This document shows, piece after piece, positions 1 to 4,881 of a DNA stretch of 5,772 nt. The stretch spans positions 1 through 5,772 of the forward strand of contig PUOI01000243.1 in assembly GCA_003552765.1 (NCBI GenBank), in the 5' to 3' direction. Within the stretch, counting starts at the first letter, position 1. The number at the start of each line of letters is the position of its first letter. Source of the stretch: Candidatus Hydrogenedentota bacterium. GTDB lineage: Bacteria; Hydrogenedentota; Hydrogenedentia; Hydrogenedentales; SLHB01. Made by a program: the position numbers and the translations under genes. The notes below the pieces were generated by a model that did no database searches, was not told the DNA's origin, and saw nothing but the letters and a program-made list of their open reading frames with translations.

Positions 1-137
1 AGGGTCGATTTGCCCGAACCGGACAACCCCGTGAACCATAACGTGACGGCCTTATGCCCATTGAGGCGCTCCCGATCTTCTTGTTGCACATCGGCGTCAT
101 GCCAGGTGATATTGGTCGCCTTGATCTTTTCTGTCAT
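1..137 (-). CDS. cysC: Adenylyl-sulfate (APS) kinase, N-terminal part (runs off left edge)
   Basis: The enzyme phosphorylates adenylyl sulfate (APS) with ATP to give PAPS in the cytoplasm, for sulfate assimilation or as donor for sulfotransferases. Only the first 45 codons are present. They read [17 protein letters not shown], then an ERLNGHKAV segment, then [13 protein letters not shown], which contains the Walker A P-loop (residues 37-45). The TWH near the N-terminus, the GHK/GHR segment and the [13 protein letters not shown] signature are typical of CysC. The ATG at 137 is preceded by AAGGA (147-151) at 9-nt spacing, and the protein begins close to the kinase domain. This is therefore a standalone APS kinase rather than the C-terminal half of a CysN/CysC fusion. 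The catalytic core and C-terminus lie outside the window, so integrity cannot be judged. The gene lies downstream of the FkbM gene on the same strand after a 208-nt gap that holds its own candidate promoters. Confidence 0.93.
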   Translation of the reverse strand, partial: MTEKIKATNITWHDADVQQEDRERLNGHKAVTLWFTGLSGSGKST

Positions 138-170
138 TAGAGCTATTCCTTGCAGTTAATTGCGAAAAAC

Positions 171-199
171 ATGACATGCAGCGGTCCAAAAAACGTCAA
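171..199 (-). promoter_or_regulatory. Candidate sigma70-type promoter for cysC
   Basis: On the minus strand there is a -35-like TTGACG (plus positions 194-199, 5/6 to consensus), a 17-nt spacer and a -10-like TGTCAT (171-176, 4/6). It points at cysC and would give a leader of roughly 25-30 nt containing the AAGGA ribosome binding site. The spacing is ideal but the -10 is imperfect. The call was made by eye. Confidence 0.45.
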
Positions 200-292
200 G
201 CAACGTGGATTTCCCGGAGAAATGCGCATGCCGCGGGGGAAGGACGAGAGCCGGGCGGGCGAAGCCGCATCGCACGCCCCGGATATGTCCAG

Positions 293-301
293 ATTCTACC
301 A
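293..301 (-). promoter_or_regulatory. Second, weaker candidate promoter (extended -10) upstream of cysC
   Basis: On the minus strand TGGTAGAAT matches an extended -10 (TGn followed by TAGAAT, 5/6 to consensus). The hexamer 17 nt upstream, TTCCAT at 316-321, is a poor -35. If used, it would start about 150 nt upstream of cysC, just past the 3' end of the methyltransferase gene. The evidence is weak and it could be chance. Confidence 0.25.
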
Positions 302-345
302 TTGCGCGATGTGAAATGGAATTCTCCGCGCAAGCCACACCCCAC

Positions 346-1107
346 TTACGCGAGATACGCCTCAATCAAGGGTTTCTTTTCCGGCGGCAGCAGGAACGTG
401 TTCAGTTCGCCCTCTTCCCCGGCATGAAACCGGCCCTTGCGAAAGGCGTAAGGCGCGTAGCCCATGGGGCTGACGAACGCGCGAGCAGCAGGGGACAACA
501 CTTCGAGCAATACGATGGGCGCATGATGCCGGAGCGTTTCTTCCGCACCCTGCAATACGGCTAGTTCATGGCCCTGCACATCCAGTTTGATGAAGAAGGG
601 CGCTAGCCCCATATCGTCTATACGCTTGATGGAGCAAGGGTATTCCTGGATGCGCAAATGTTCGCGCCGGTATCCCGCGATTTGGCCTTCAAGCCATTCA
701 CTGGCCTCCTGGCGATCAAAAGATGCGAGCGCGTCGAACACCCATCCCTTGTAGAATGGCACGTAGAGGGTCCGCTCCTCCGCCGTATCGCCCAAACCGC
801 ACTCGAACACTTCCATTCGAGGGGAGCGTCCGTAGCGGCGCGCCAGCTTCTTGCTCACGAGGGGATTGGGCTCAAACAGATAGACGCGGGCGCTCTTCGC
901 ATACATCAAGATGGCCTCCGCGCTCAGGCCGCGGTTCGCCCCCACATCAAGGAACAGCGCTCCCTCTGGAATGGGGATACGCGCAAGGGCTTTGAAATCC
1001 GCCTCAAACGGAATGCGCGAACACTTTTGAAGAAGGCGCTTGCCCTCCGCTTGCGCCTCCCGAAAAAAAGGCAGATTGGTTTGAAACCCCCGGACAATTC
1101 GCCGCAC
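346..1107 (-). CDS. FkbM-family SAM-dependent methyltransferase
   Basis: A 253-residue cytosolic protein with the FkbM/Methyltransf_21 pattern. The SAM-binding glycine motif LFLDVGANRG is at residues 51-60, and YLFEPNP at 76-82 ends the second strand with the acidic ribose-binding position. The family hallmark IKRIDDMG followed by FIKLDVQGHELAVLQGAEE (about 160-190) and LLEV (200-203) completes the core. Residues 1-40 form a basic leader with no signal peptide or membrane segment. Family members O-methylate sugars of surface polysaccharides, or small molecules; the substrate here cannot be read from the sequence. The start is GTG at 1107: an in-frame TGA at 1111-1113 excludes anything further upstream, and a weak GGAA lies 7 nt before it. 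The stop is TAA at 346-348. The next gene on this strand is cysC, 208 nt downstream, which has its own candidate promoter, so co-transcription is possible but not required. Confidence 0.9.
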   Translation of the reverse strand: MRRIVRGFQTNLPFFREAQAEGKRLLQKCSRIPFEADFKALARIPIPEGALFLDVGANRGLSAEAILMYAKSARVYLFEPNPLVSKKLARRYGRSPRMEVFECGLGDTAEERTLYVPFYKGWVFDALASFDRQEASEWLEGQIAGYRREHLRIQEYPCSIKRIDDMGLAPFFIKLDVQGHELAVLQGAEETLRHHAPIVLLEVLSPAARAFVSPMGYAPYAFRKGRFHAGEEGELNTFLLPPEKKPLIEAYLA

Positions 1108-1187
1108 AAGTCAATTCCACATAGCTTGCATGCCACTGGTACAGTTCAAGCGCAACGTCCCTATCGGCTCAGGACGGCTCGCGGCGT

Positions 1188-1217
1188 ATTCTTCTTCGCG
1201 CCGCACCCCGTTGTCAA
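1188..1217 (-). promoter_or_regulatory. Candidate sigma70-type promoter for the FkbM-family methyltransferase gene
   Basis: On the minus strand a perfect -35 TTGACA (plus positions 1212-1217) is followed by an 18-nt spacer and AAGAAT (1188-1193, 4/6 to the -10 consensus). It lies about 80 nt upstream of the GTG start. Six-base inverted arms GCGGCG (1181-1186) and CGCCGC (1199-1204) flank the -10. The call was made by eye and rests mainly on the perfect -35. Confidence 0.4.
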
Positions 1218-1318
1218 ACGGCTTGGCGCCCCCACTGCTTACAGAGGGGATGCGGGCAGGAAACGGCGGGGGGCATTTGCGTTAAACTATATGCATAAGC
1301 TCGCCCTCTGGCTTGTTA

Positions 1319-1339
1319 CTTCAACTCGCGAAGTTGAAG
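1319..1339. repeat. Perfect 8-bp inverted repeat (operator-like dyad)
   Basis: Arms CTTCAACT (1319-1326) and AGTTGAAG (1332-1339) are perfect reverse complements around the 5-nt centre CGCGA. There is no T tract on either side, so it does not look like an intrinsic terminator. It lies 144 nt upstream of the rhomboid start and about 100 nt upstream of the putative fkbM-side promoter. It could be a regulator binding site or an RNA hairpin; the sequence gives no function. Confidence 0.5.
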
Positions 1340-1418
1340 GCGCTGCACCGTTTCTGGCAGAAGAGATTGGAAAGCTGACCATCACTGGCGGGCGGGCGTT
1401 TGAGTTTGTCTAAGTTCG

Positions 1419-1438
1419 CCAAGGCCGCGCCGCCTTGG
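1419..1438 (+). repeat. Perfect 7-bp GC-rich hairpin upstream of the rhomboid gene
   Basis: Arms CCAAGGC (1419-1425) and GCCTTGG (1432-1438) flank a 6-nt loop CGCGCC, followed by only TTT. It resembles a weak intrinsic terminator or leader hairpin and ends 32 nt before the GGAGA ribosome binding site of the rhomboid gene. The short T run argues against efficient termination. It may act as an attenuator or an mRNA 5' structure, but no alternative pairing was identified. Confidence 0.45.
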
Positions 1439-1482
1439 TTTGCCGCCCATATGTGCGCGCCCCATGCCGCGGAGACCGTTTC

Positions 1483-2148
1483 ATGCTAATACCCCTCAGC
1501 GTTGATGTCACCATGTACCGTAGGCCAATCTCCAACTACGCCATCATCGCCGTCACCGTGTTCTACTCTGTGGGGGGCTTCGCTAATCCGGAGTTCGTGC
1601 GGGAAGCCATGCTGGATGGGTCAAGCCCAGGGGGCCTGCTGAGCTACATGCTGGTTCATGGCGGCTTTATGCACTTGTTCGGCAACATGGTCTTCCTGTG
1701 GGTGTTTGGCAACGCGGTTTGCGCCAAGGTGGGCAACGGGACATACATCCTGATCTACATCATGGCGGGCATTGTCGGCGGGGTGGCGCATCTCGTCTTG
1801 GACGGCGCGCCCACCATCGGAGCCAGCGGAGCGATTAACGGCATCGTGGGCATGTACCTCATCTTCTATCCCCTCAACAACGTCACCTGCTTTTACCTCA
1901 TCTTCCTCCCCATTCCGCCGTTCTGTGGCACGTTTTCCTTGAGCAGCATGTGGATCATCTTGCTGTGGCTCATCTTCGACATTCGGGGCGTGATCATGGG
2001 CGTGGCGCCAGTGGCTTACTGGGCGCACCTCGGCGGATTCGCGGCGGGGTTCGGAATTGGCGCGCTCTTGCTTTTCGCCGGCGGAATTCAAATGAGCGAC
2101 ACGGAATGCTCGCTGGCCGATGTTTTGCGGGGAAAAGCGCCGTATTAA
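1483..2148 (+). CDS. Rhomboid family intramembrane serine protease
   Basis: A 221-residue multi-pass inner-membrane protein that should cleave transmembrane substrates within the bilayer. The Ser-His dyad is visible: GASG at residues 113-116 with Ser115, and WAHLGGFAAGFGIG with His182. The conserved HGGFMHLFGN segment (His59, His64, Asn68) supplies the oxyanion/loop residues. Hydrophobic segments lie at about 19-35, 52-78, 86-106, 114-134, 156-174 and 181-202, giving the six-helix bacterial core. The N-terminal MLIPLSVDVTMYRRPISN resembles the cytoplasmic lead-in common in this subfamily. The ATG at 1483 is chosen because GGAGA (1471-1475) precedes it by 7 nt. The frame stays open to an ATG at 1435 that lacks this support, and ATG 1513 has no ribosome binding site. 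sucC follows after 172 nt. The substrate is unknown. Confidence 0.93.
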   Translation: MLIPLSVDVTMYRRPISNYAIIAVTVFYSVGGFANPEFVREAMLDGSSPGGLLSYMLVHGGFMHLFGNMVFLWVFGNAVCAKVGNGTYILIYIMAGIVGGVAHLVLDGAPTIGASGAINGIVGMYLIFYPLNNVTCFYLIFLPIPPFCGTFSLSSMWIILLWLIFDIRGVIMGVAPVAYWAHLGGFAAGFGIGALLLFAGGIQMSDTECSLADVLRGKAPY

Positions 2149-2150
2149 GG

Positions 2151-2180
2151 TTGATCCATCCCCTTCTGACCCTGTACTAT
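2151..2180 (+). promoter_or_regulatory. Candidate promoter for sucCD
   Basis: TTGATC (2151-2156, 4/6 to the -35 consensus), an 18-nt spacer and TACTAT (2175-2180, 4/6 to the -10) sit just after the rhomboid stop. They would give a leader of about 130 nt before sucC. The match is moderate. No intrinsic terminator was seen between the rhomboid gene and this site, so read-through from the rhomboid gene is also possible. Confidence 0.35.
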
Positions 2181-2320
2181 TAGGGAGTGAGCAGCAGATT
2201 AGGAGCAGCTGGGCCGCGCGCCGGCTCACGGAATCCTTCCGCTCCATCCGGTCCGGTAAGCAGCGCAAAACGCCAGCAACATCCCCCTCCACACCCCGGA
2301 AGCGAGGACCCAAGGACTTC

Positions 2321-3463
2321 ATGAACCTCCACGAATACCAGGCCAAGGCCCTCCTGCGCATGTATGGCGTGCCGGCGCCTGATGGAATTGTCGCGCGAAC
2401 CGCCGAGGAAGCCGAGAAGGCGCTCAACGTGTTTTCGCTTCCCGTGGTTCTCAAGGCGCAGGTTCATGCGGGCGGCCGGGGCAAGGCCGGGGGCATCCGC
2501 GTCGTGACGGAAGCCTCGGACATCCGCCCAGCCACCGAAGCCATACTTGGACTCACCATCCAGGATCGTCCCGTCGAGGCCCTGTTCATCACCCCCGCCG
2601 CGCACATCGCCCAAGAGGCCTACTTGAGCCTTCTCATCGACCGGAGCGAACGCTCGGTTGCGTTTGTGGGCTGCGCCGAGGGAGGCGTCGATATCGAAGC
2701 GACAGCCAAGGACGCGCCGGAAAAGGTGTTCAAGCGCAAAGCCCCCGTCTCCCAGCTCACGCGCCTGAATCCGGACAGCCTGATGGATTTCGCGGGCCAG
2801 TTGTTCGAGGATCCCAGTCAGGCAAGGCAGACCGCCGGCATCATGGCGCGCATGGGCCGGCTGTTCGCAGAGAAGGACGCGTCCCTCATCGAGATCAACC
2901 CGCTCATCGCCGATGCGGACGGGACCGTGCTCGCCCTCGACGCGAAGATGACGGTGGACAACAAGGCGCTGTTCCGTCACGAGGATCTCCAGGAGATGCG
3001 GAAGGCCAGCAGAGAGGATCCCAGCGAAGCCAGCGCCCGCGCGCAGGGGCTGACATTCATCCGGTTTGACGGCGATATCGGTTGTATCGTCAACGGAGCG
3101 GGCCTCGCCATGGCCACGATGGATATCATTCAGCACCATGGCGGCCAGCCCGCGAATTTCCTCGATGTTGGAGGCAGCTCAAACCCCAAGAAGGTGGTGG
3201 CCGCGTTCGAACTTATCCTGCAACATCCCGGCGTCAAGGTTATCTTTGTCAACATCTTCGGCGGCATTACCCGCTGCGATGACATTGCCGAGGGCATCCG
3301 GACCTCCTTCGACACTATGGACGTGTCCGTGCCGGTTGTAGTGCGGCTCGTGGGGACCAATGAGGACGAGGGCCGGGCCATGCTGGAGGAAATCGGCATT
3401 GTGACGGTCACCACGCTCGAGGAAGGCGCCTTGGAAGCCGCTAGGATTGCGGGGGCGGCGTAG
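2321..3463 (+). CDS. sucC: Succinyl-CoA synthetase (ADP/GDP-forming), beta subunit
   Basis: The beta subunit of the enzyme that interconverts succinyl-CoA and succinate with substrate-level phosphorylation of ADP or GDP in the TCA cycle. The 380-residue length is close to the usual 385-390. MNLHEYQAKALLRMYGVPAP opens the ATP-grasp domain, and KAQVHAGGRGKAGG (45-58) is the nucleotide-binding signature. EINPL (191-195) with Asp207 of LDAKM matches the magnesium ligands Glu197, Asn199 and Asp213 of the E. coli subunit, offset by six. The C-terminal flavodoxin-like ligase domain shows GCIVNGAGLAMATMD (254-268), LDVGGSS (281-287) and NIFGGITRCD (311-320). The ATG at 2321 is the family-conserved start. 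AAGGA (2312-2316) lies only 4 nt before it, and GAGGA (2304-2308) is a second option; the in-frame extension upstream overlaps the rhomboid gene and is not conserved in style. sucD begins 4 nt after the TAG. ADP versus GDP preference is not decided here. Confidence 0.97.
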   Translation: MNLHEYQAKALLRMYGVPAPDGIVARTAEEAEKALNVFSLPVVLKAQVHAGGRGKAGGIRVVTEASDIRPATEAILGLTIQDRPVEALFITPAAHIAQEAYLSLLIDRSERSVAFVGCAEGGVDIEATAKDAPEKVFKRKAPVSQLTRLNPDSLMDFAGQLFEDPSQARQTAGIMARMGRLFAEKDASLIEINPLIADADGTVLALDAKMTVDNKALFRHEDLQEMRKASREDPSEASARAQGLTFIRFDGDIGCIVNGAGLAMATMDIIQHHGGQPANFLDVGGSSNPKKVVAAFELILQHPGVKVIFVNIFGGITRCDDIAEGIRTSFDTMDVSVPVVVRLVGTNEDEGRAMLEEIGIVTVTTLEEGALEAARIAGAA

Positions 3464-3467
3464 ACTC

Positions 3468-4322
3468 ATGCTCATCGACGCGAACACCAAGGTCATTGTG
3501 CAAGGGATCACCGGGCGCGACGGCTCGTTCCACACTGGCCAAATGCTGGCCTACGGCACAAAGGTCGTGGGGGGCGTGACGCCAGGCAAGGGCGGCCAAA
3601 CGGTCCACGGTCTGCCTGTCTTCAACTCCGCGCCCGAGGCCGTCTCGGAGACGGGAGCGGAGGTGTCGGTACTGTACGTCCCCGGCAGATTCGCGCGGGA
3701 CGCCATGCTCGACGCGGCCCAGGCCCCCCTGAAACTTCTGGTGGTGATTACCGACGGGATCCCCACCTTGGACATGCTCGAGGCGTACGAAGCGCTGGCC
3801 TCCAAGGGCATCCGCATTATTGGGCCTAACTCACCGGGCGTCATCAAACCGGGCCAGTGCAAGGTGGGCATCATGCCCGCGCGAATCCACACGCCGGGCT
3901 CCATCGGCGTGGTCTCCCGCAGCGGCACACTCACCTATGAGATTGTGCATGTCCTGACAGAGGCCGGCATGGGTCAATCCTTTTGCGCGGGCATCGGCGG
4001 CGACGCCGTCATCGGGACCACCTTCACCGACATCTTGCCCCTCTTCGAGCAAGACCCGGACACCGAGGCCGTCGTGATGGTCGGCGAGATTGGCGGACAG
4101 GACGAGGTCGAAGCCGCACGGTATTGGGGGCGCAACATGAGCAAGCCCCTGGTCGGTTTCATGGCTGGACTGACCGCCCCCCCCAACCGGCAAATGGGCC
4201 ACGCCGGCGCCATTCTAGAGGGCGAGGACGACACCGTCGCGGCCAAGATCCAAAGGATGGAATACCACGGCATCCCCGTCGCCCGTCTTATCTCCGATGT
4301 CGTCCCCCTGCTTCGGGGCTAA
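3468..4322 (+). CDS. sucD: Succinyl-CoA synthetase, alpha subunit
   Basis: The alpha subunit carries the CoA-binding Rossmann domain and the histidine phosphorylated during catalysis. It works in complex with the upstream SucC. The protein has 284 residues (family about 290). VQGITGRDGSFHT (11-23) is the CoA-binding N-terminal motif, and GGVTPGKGG (35-43) and IIGPNSPG (117-124) follow. SRSGTLTYE (150-158) and GIGGD (175-179) mark the ligase domain. QMGHAGAI (242-249) contains the active-site phospho-histidine, His245, equivalent to His246 in E. coli. The ATG at 3468 gives the standard MLIDANTKVIVQG N-terminus; the frame is open for 21 nt upstream but inside sucC. The sucC stop (3461-3463) lies 4 nt before it and only a poor G-rich ribosome binding site is present, so translation is probably coupled to sucC. 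No residue expected for catalysis is missing. Confidence 0.97.
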   Translation: MLIDANTKVIVQGITGRDGSFHTGQMLAYGTKVVGGVTPGKGGQTVHGLPVFNSAPEAVSETGAEVSVLYVPGRFARDAMLDAAQAPLKLLVVITDGIPTLDMLEAYEALASKGIRIIGPNSPGVIKPGQCKVGIMPARIHTPGSIGVVSRSGTLTYEIVHVLTEAGMGQSFCAGIGGDAVIGTTFTDILPLFEQDPDTEAVVMVGEIGGQDEVEAARYWGRNMSKPLVGFMAGLTAPPNRQMGHAGAILEGEDDTVAAKIQRMEYHGIPVARLISDVVPLLRG

Positions 4323-4353
4323 CAAGACCCAATCGCCGCTTAAGGTGGTATGT

Positions 4354-4667
4354 GGGCGTTTACACGGAAGTTAGGTAACTTTAGGGGGTTGGTCGACAGA
4401 AGAGAAACAGCTAAACCCTTTATCATCAATGACTTACATCGATGCTGCGGCCACGGTTATGTAGCTAGTAAAATGAGCCTGCGCTTGTTTGACTTTGCCC
4501 GAGGTTTGTGGTATCTGTATTGCCTCGAGGCGATATTTTGCCCGCGTACCCCGTTAATACTGCGCACAACTGCTCCCGCAAAACCACCCTGAGCGAGTAA
4601 AACCTCCAAAAGCCCTACAGGACAGGACCGTCCAAAGGACAGTTACTCAACTTCCGTTTACATCCCC
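4354..4667. mobile_element. MITE-like element or internally deleted IS remnant bounded by imperfect inverted repeats
   Basis: The left end (4354-4380) and right end (4641-4667) are inverted repeats matching at 21 of 27 positions. The inner 17 bp match at 15: ACGGAAGTTAGGTAACT on the left, and ACGGAAGTTGAGTAACT when the right end is read on the minus strand. The core ACGGAAGTT/AACTTCCGT is perfect over 9 bp. The interior is about 50% G+C against 62-72% in sampled flanking genes, and contains no recognisable transposase. The right end reads inward as TGTAAACGG, with GGACAG repeated just inside (4620-4625 and 4637-4642). This recalls the TG...CA ends and subterminal repeats of IS21-type elements, a comparison from memory that is tentative. 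The left end has TT where the right has TG, and no target-site duplication was found, so an old decayed copy fits best. An 80-codon frame at 4350-4592 is not convincing as a gene. Confidence 0.45.
4518..4539 (+). terminator. Possible intrinsic terminator or palindrome inside the inverted-repeat block
   Basis: TATTGCCTCGAGGCGATA (4518-4535) is a near-perfect palindrome. As RNA it forms a 7-bp stem (one U-G pair) with a UCGA loop, and TTTT (4536-4539) follows directly. It includes the perfect 10-bp palindrome GCCTCGAGGC (4522-4531). No other terminator was found within 200 nt after sucD, so this may end sucCD transcripts before the miaB promoter. The stem is short and the T run is only four bases. 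Confidence 0.35.
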
Positions 4668-4774
4668 TGCCCCTTCGGGCCACCTACGTACCGCCTGCGT
4701 CTCGCCGGCATGTATTACCCCCGGGTACGCGGCGATACGGTTCTTGCGAATCTCGATCCCCGGATTGGGAGGCG
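4668..4774. other. Spacer between the inverted-repeat block and the miaB promoter
   Basis: No gene is seen here. It contains a small GCCC/GGGC hairpin (4669-4680, loop CUUC) without a T tract, and 6-bp inverted arms CGTACC (4687-4692) and GGTACG (4724-4729). Neither can be assigned a role. Confidence 0.4.
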
Positions 4775-4804
4775 TTGCCCGCAAAACAGCGGGGCTGCTA
4801 TACT
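4775..4804 (+). promoter_or_regulatory. Promoter of miaB (extended -10 type)
   Basis: TTGCCC (4775-4780, 4/6 to the -35 consensus), an 18-nt spacer and TATACT (4799-4804, 5/6 to the -10) are present. The TG at 4796-4797 makes TGCTATACT a full extended -10. Transcription would start near 4811, leaving a leader of about 70 nt. This is the best promoter match in the window and implies that miaB is transcribed independently of sucCD. Confidence 0.6.
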
Positions 4805-4857
4805 TTGTGGTGATTCGGCACACGCCCGGCGAATAACAATTCTACGCCTTTCGCCAG

Positions 4858-4874
4858 CCTGTAGGTTCCACAGG
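4858..4874 (+). promoter_or_regulatory. Leader hairpin overlapping the miaB ribosome binding site
   Basis: CCTGTAGGTTCCACAGG folds into a 5-bp stem (CCTGT 4858-4862 with ACAGG 4870-4874) and a 7-nt loop. The 3' arm takes up the AGG of the AGGAG ribosome binding site (4872-4876), which lies 5 nt before the ATG. Such a structure could lower or modulate translation initiation. The stem is short and no ligand-binding fold is apparent upstream. Confidence 0.35.
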
Positions 4875-4881
4875 AGTCCCC

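Larger units (their letters stand above)
1108..1482. other. Divergent intergenic spacer between fkbM-type gene (minus) and rhomboid gene (plus)
   Basis: These 375 nt hold no convincing gene. They contain a candidate minus-strand promoter (1188-1217), two perfect hairpins (1319-1339 and 1419-1438) and an AT-rich patch around 1282-1298 that includes the palindrome TATGCATA (1290-1297). No plus-strand promoter with a well-spaced -35 was found for the rhomboid gene. The patch could hold a -10 (TAAACT or TATATG), but no -35-like hexamer sits at the right distance. Confidence 0.6.

Noticed and set aside
156..365. 69-codon minus-strand frame between the methyltransferase gene and cysC
   Set aside because: It overlaps the methyltransferase 3' end, shows no recognisable protein features and covers the candidate cysC promoter; likely a chance frame in GC-rich DNA.
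205..564. Plus-strand frame of 119 codons
   Set aside because: It is antisense to the methyltransferase C-terminus and the cysC upstream region, with arginine-rich, low-information sequence typical of a shadow frame.
658..1413. Long plus-strand open frame (251 codons) opposite the methyltransferase gene
   Set aside because: Most of it is antisense to a protein with clear FkbM motifs. The translation shows no family pattern, and the part beyond 1107 (including a 40-codon frame starting at ATG 1291) has no ribosome binding site.
2120..2320. N-terminal extension of sucC back to 2120
   Set aside because: The added residues overlap the rhomboid gene and have no family similarity. The conserved SucC start MNLHEYQAKALL is at 2321.
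1621..2454. 277-codon minus-strand frame across the rhomboid and sucC genes
   Set aside because: It is antisense to two well-supported genes and its composition (many His, Arg and Asp) is that of a complementary-strand artefact.
4489..4517. TTGACT-17-TATCTG promoter-like pair inside the inverted-repeat block
   Set aside because: The -10 matches only 3/6 and the palindrome follows immediately; too weak to list as a promoter.
4350..4592. 80-codon plus-strand frame in the sucD-miaB gap
   Set aside because: No ribosome binding site or recognisable domain, it straddles the left inverted repeat, and it resembles no transposase segment known to me. It could be a decayed fragment but cannot be supported as a gene.
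4323..4881. Possible tRNA, riboswitch or CRISPR in the long gap before miaB
   Set aside because: No cloverleaf with a CCA end or T-loop motif, no regularly spaced direct repeats, and no known riboswitch core were recognised by eye; a covariance-model search was not possible.
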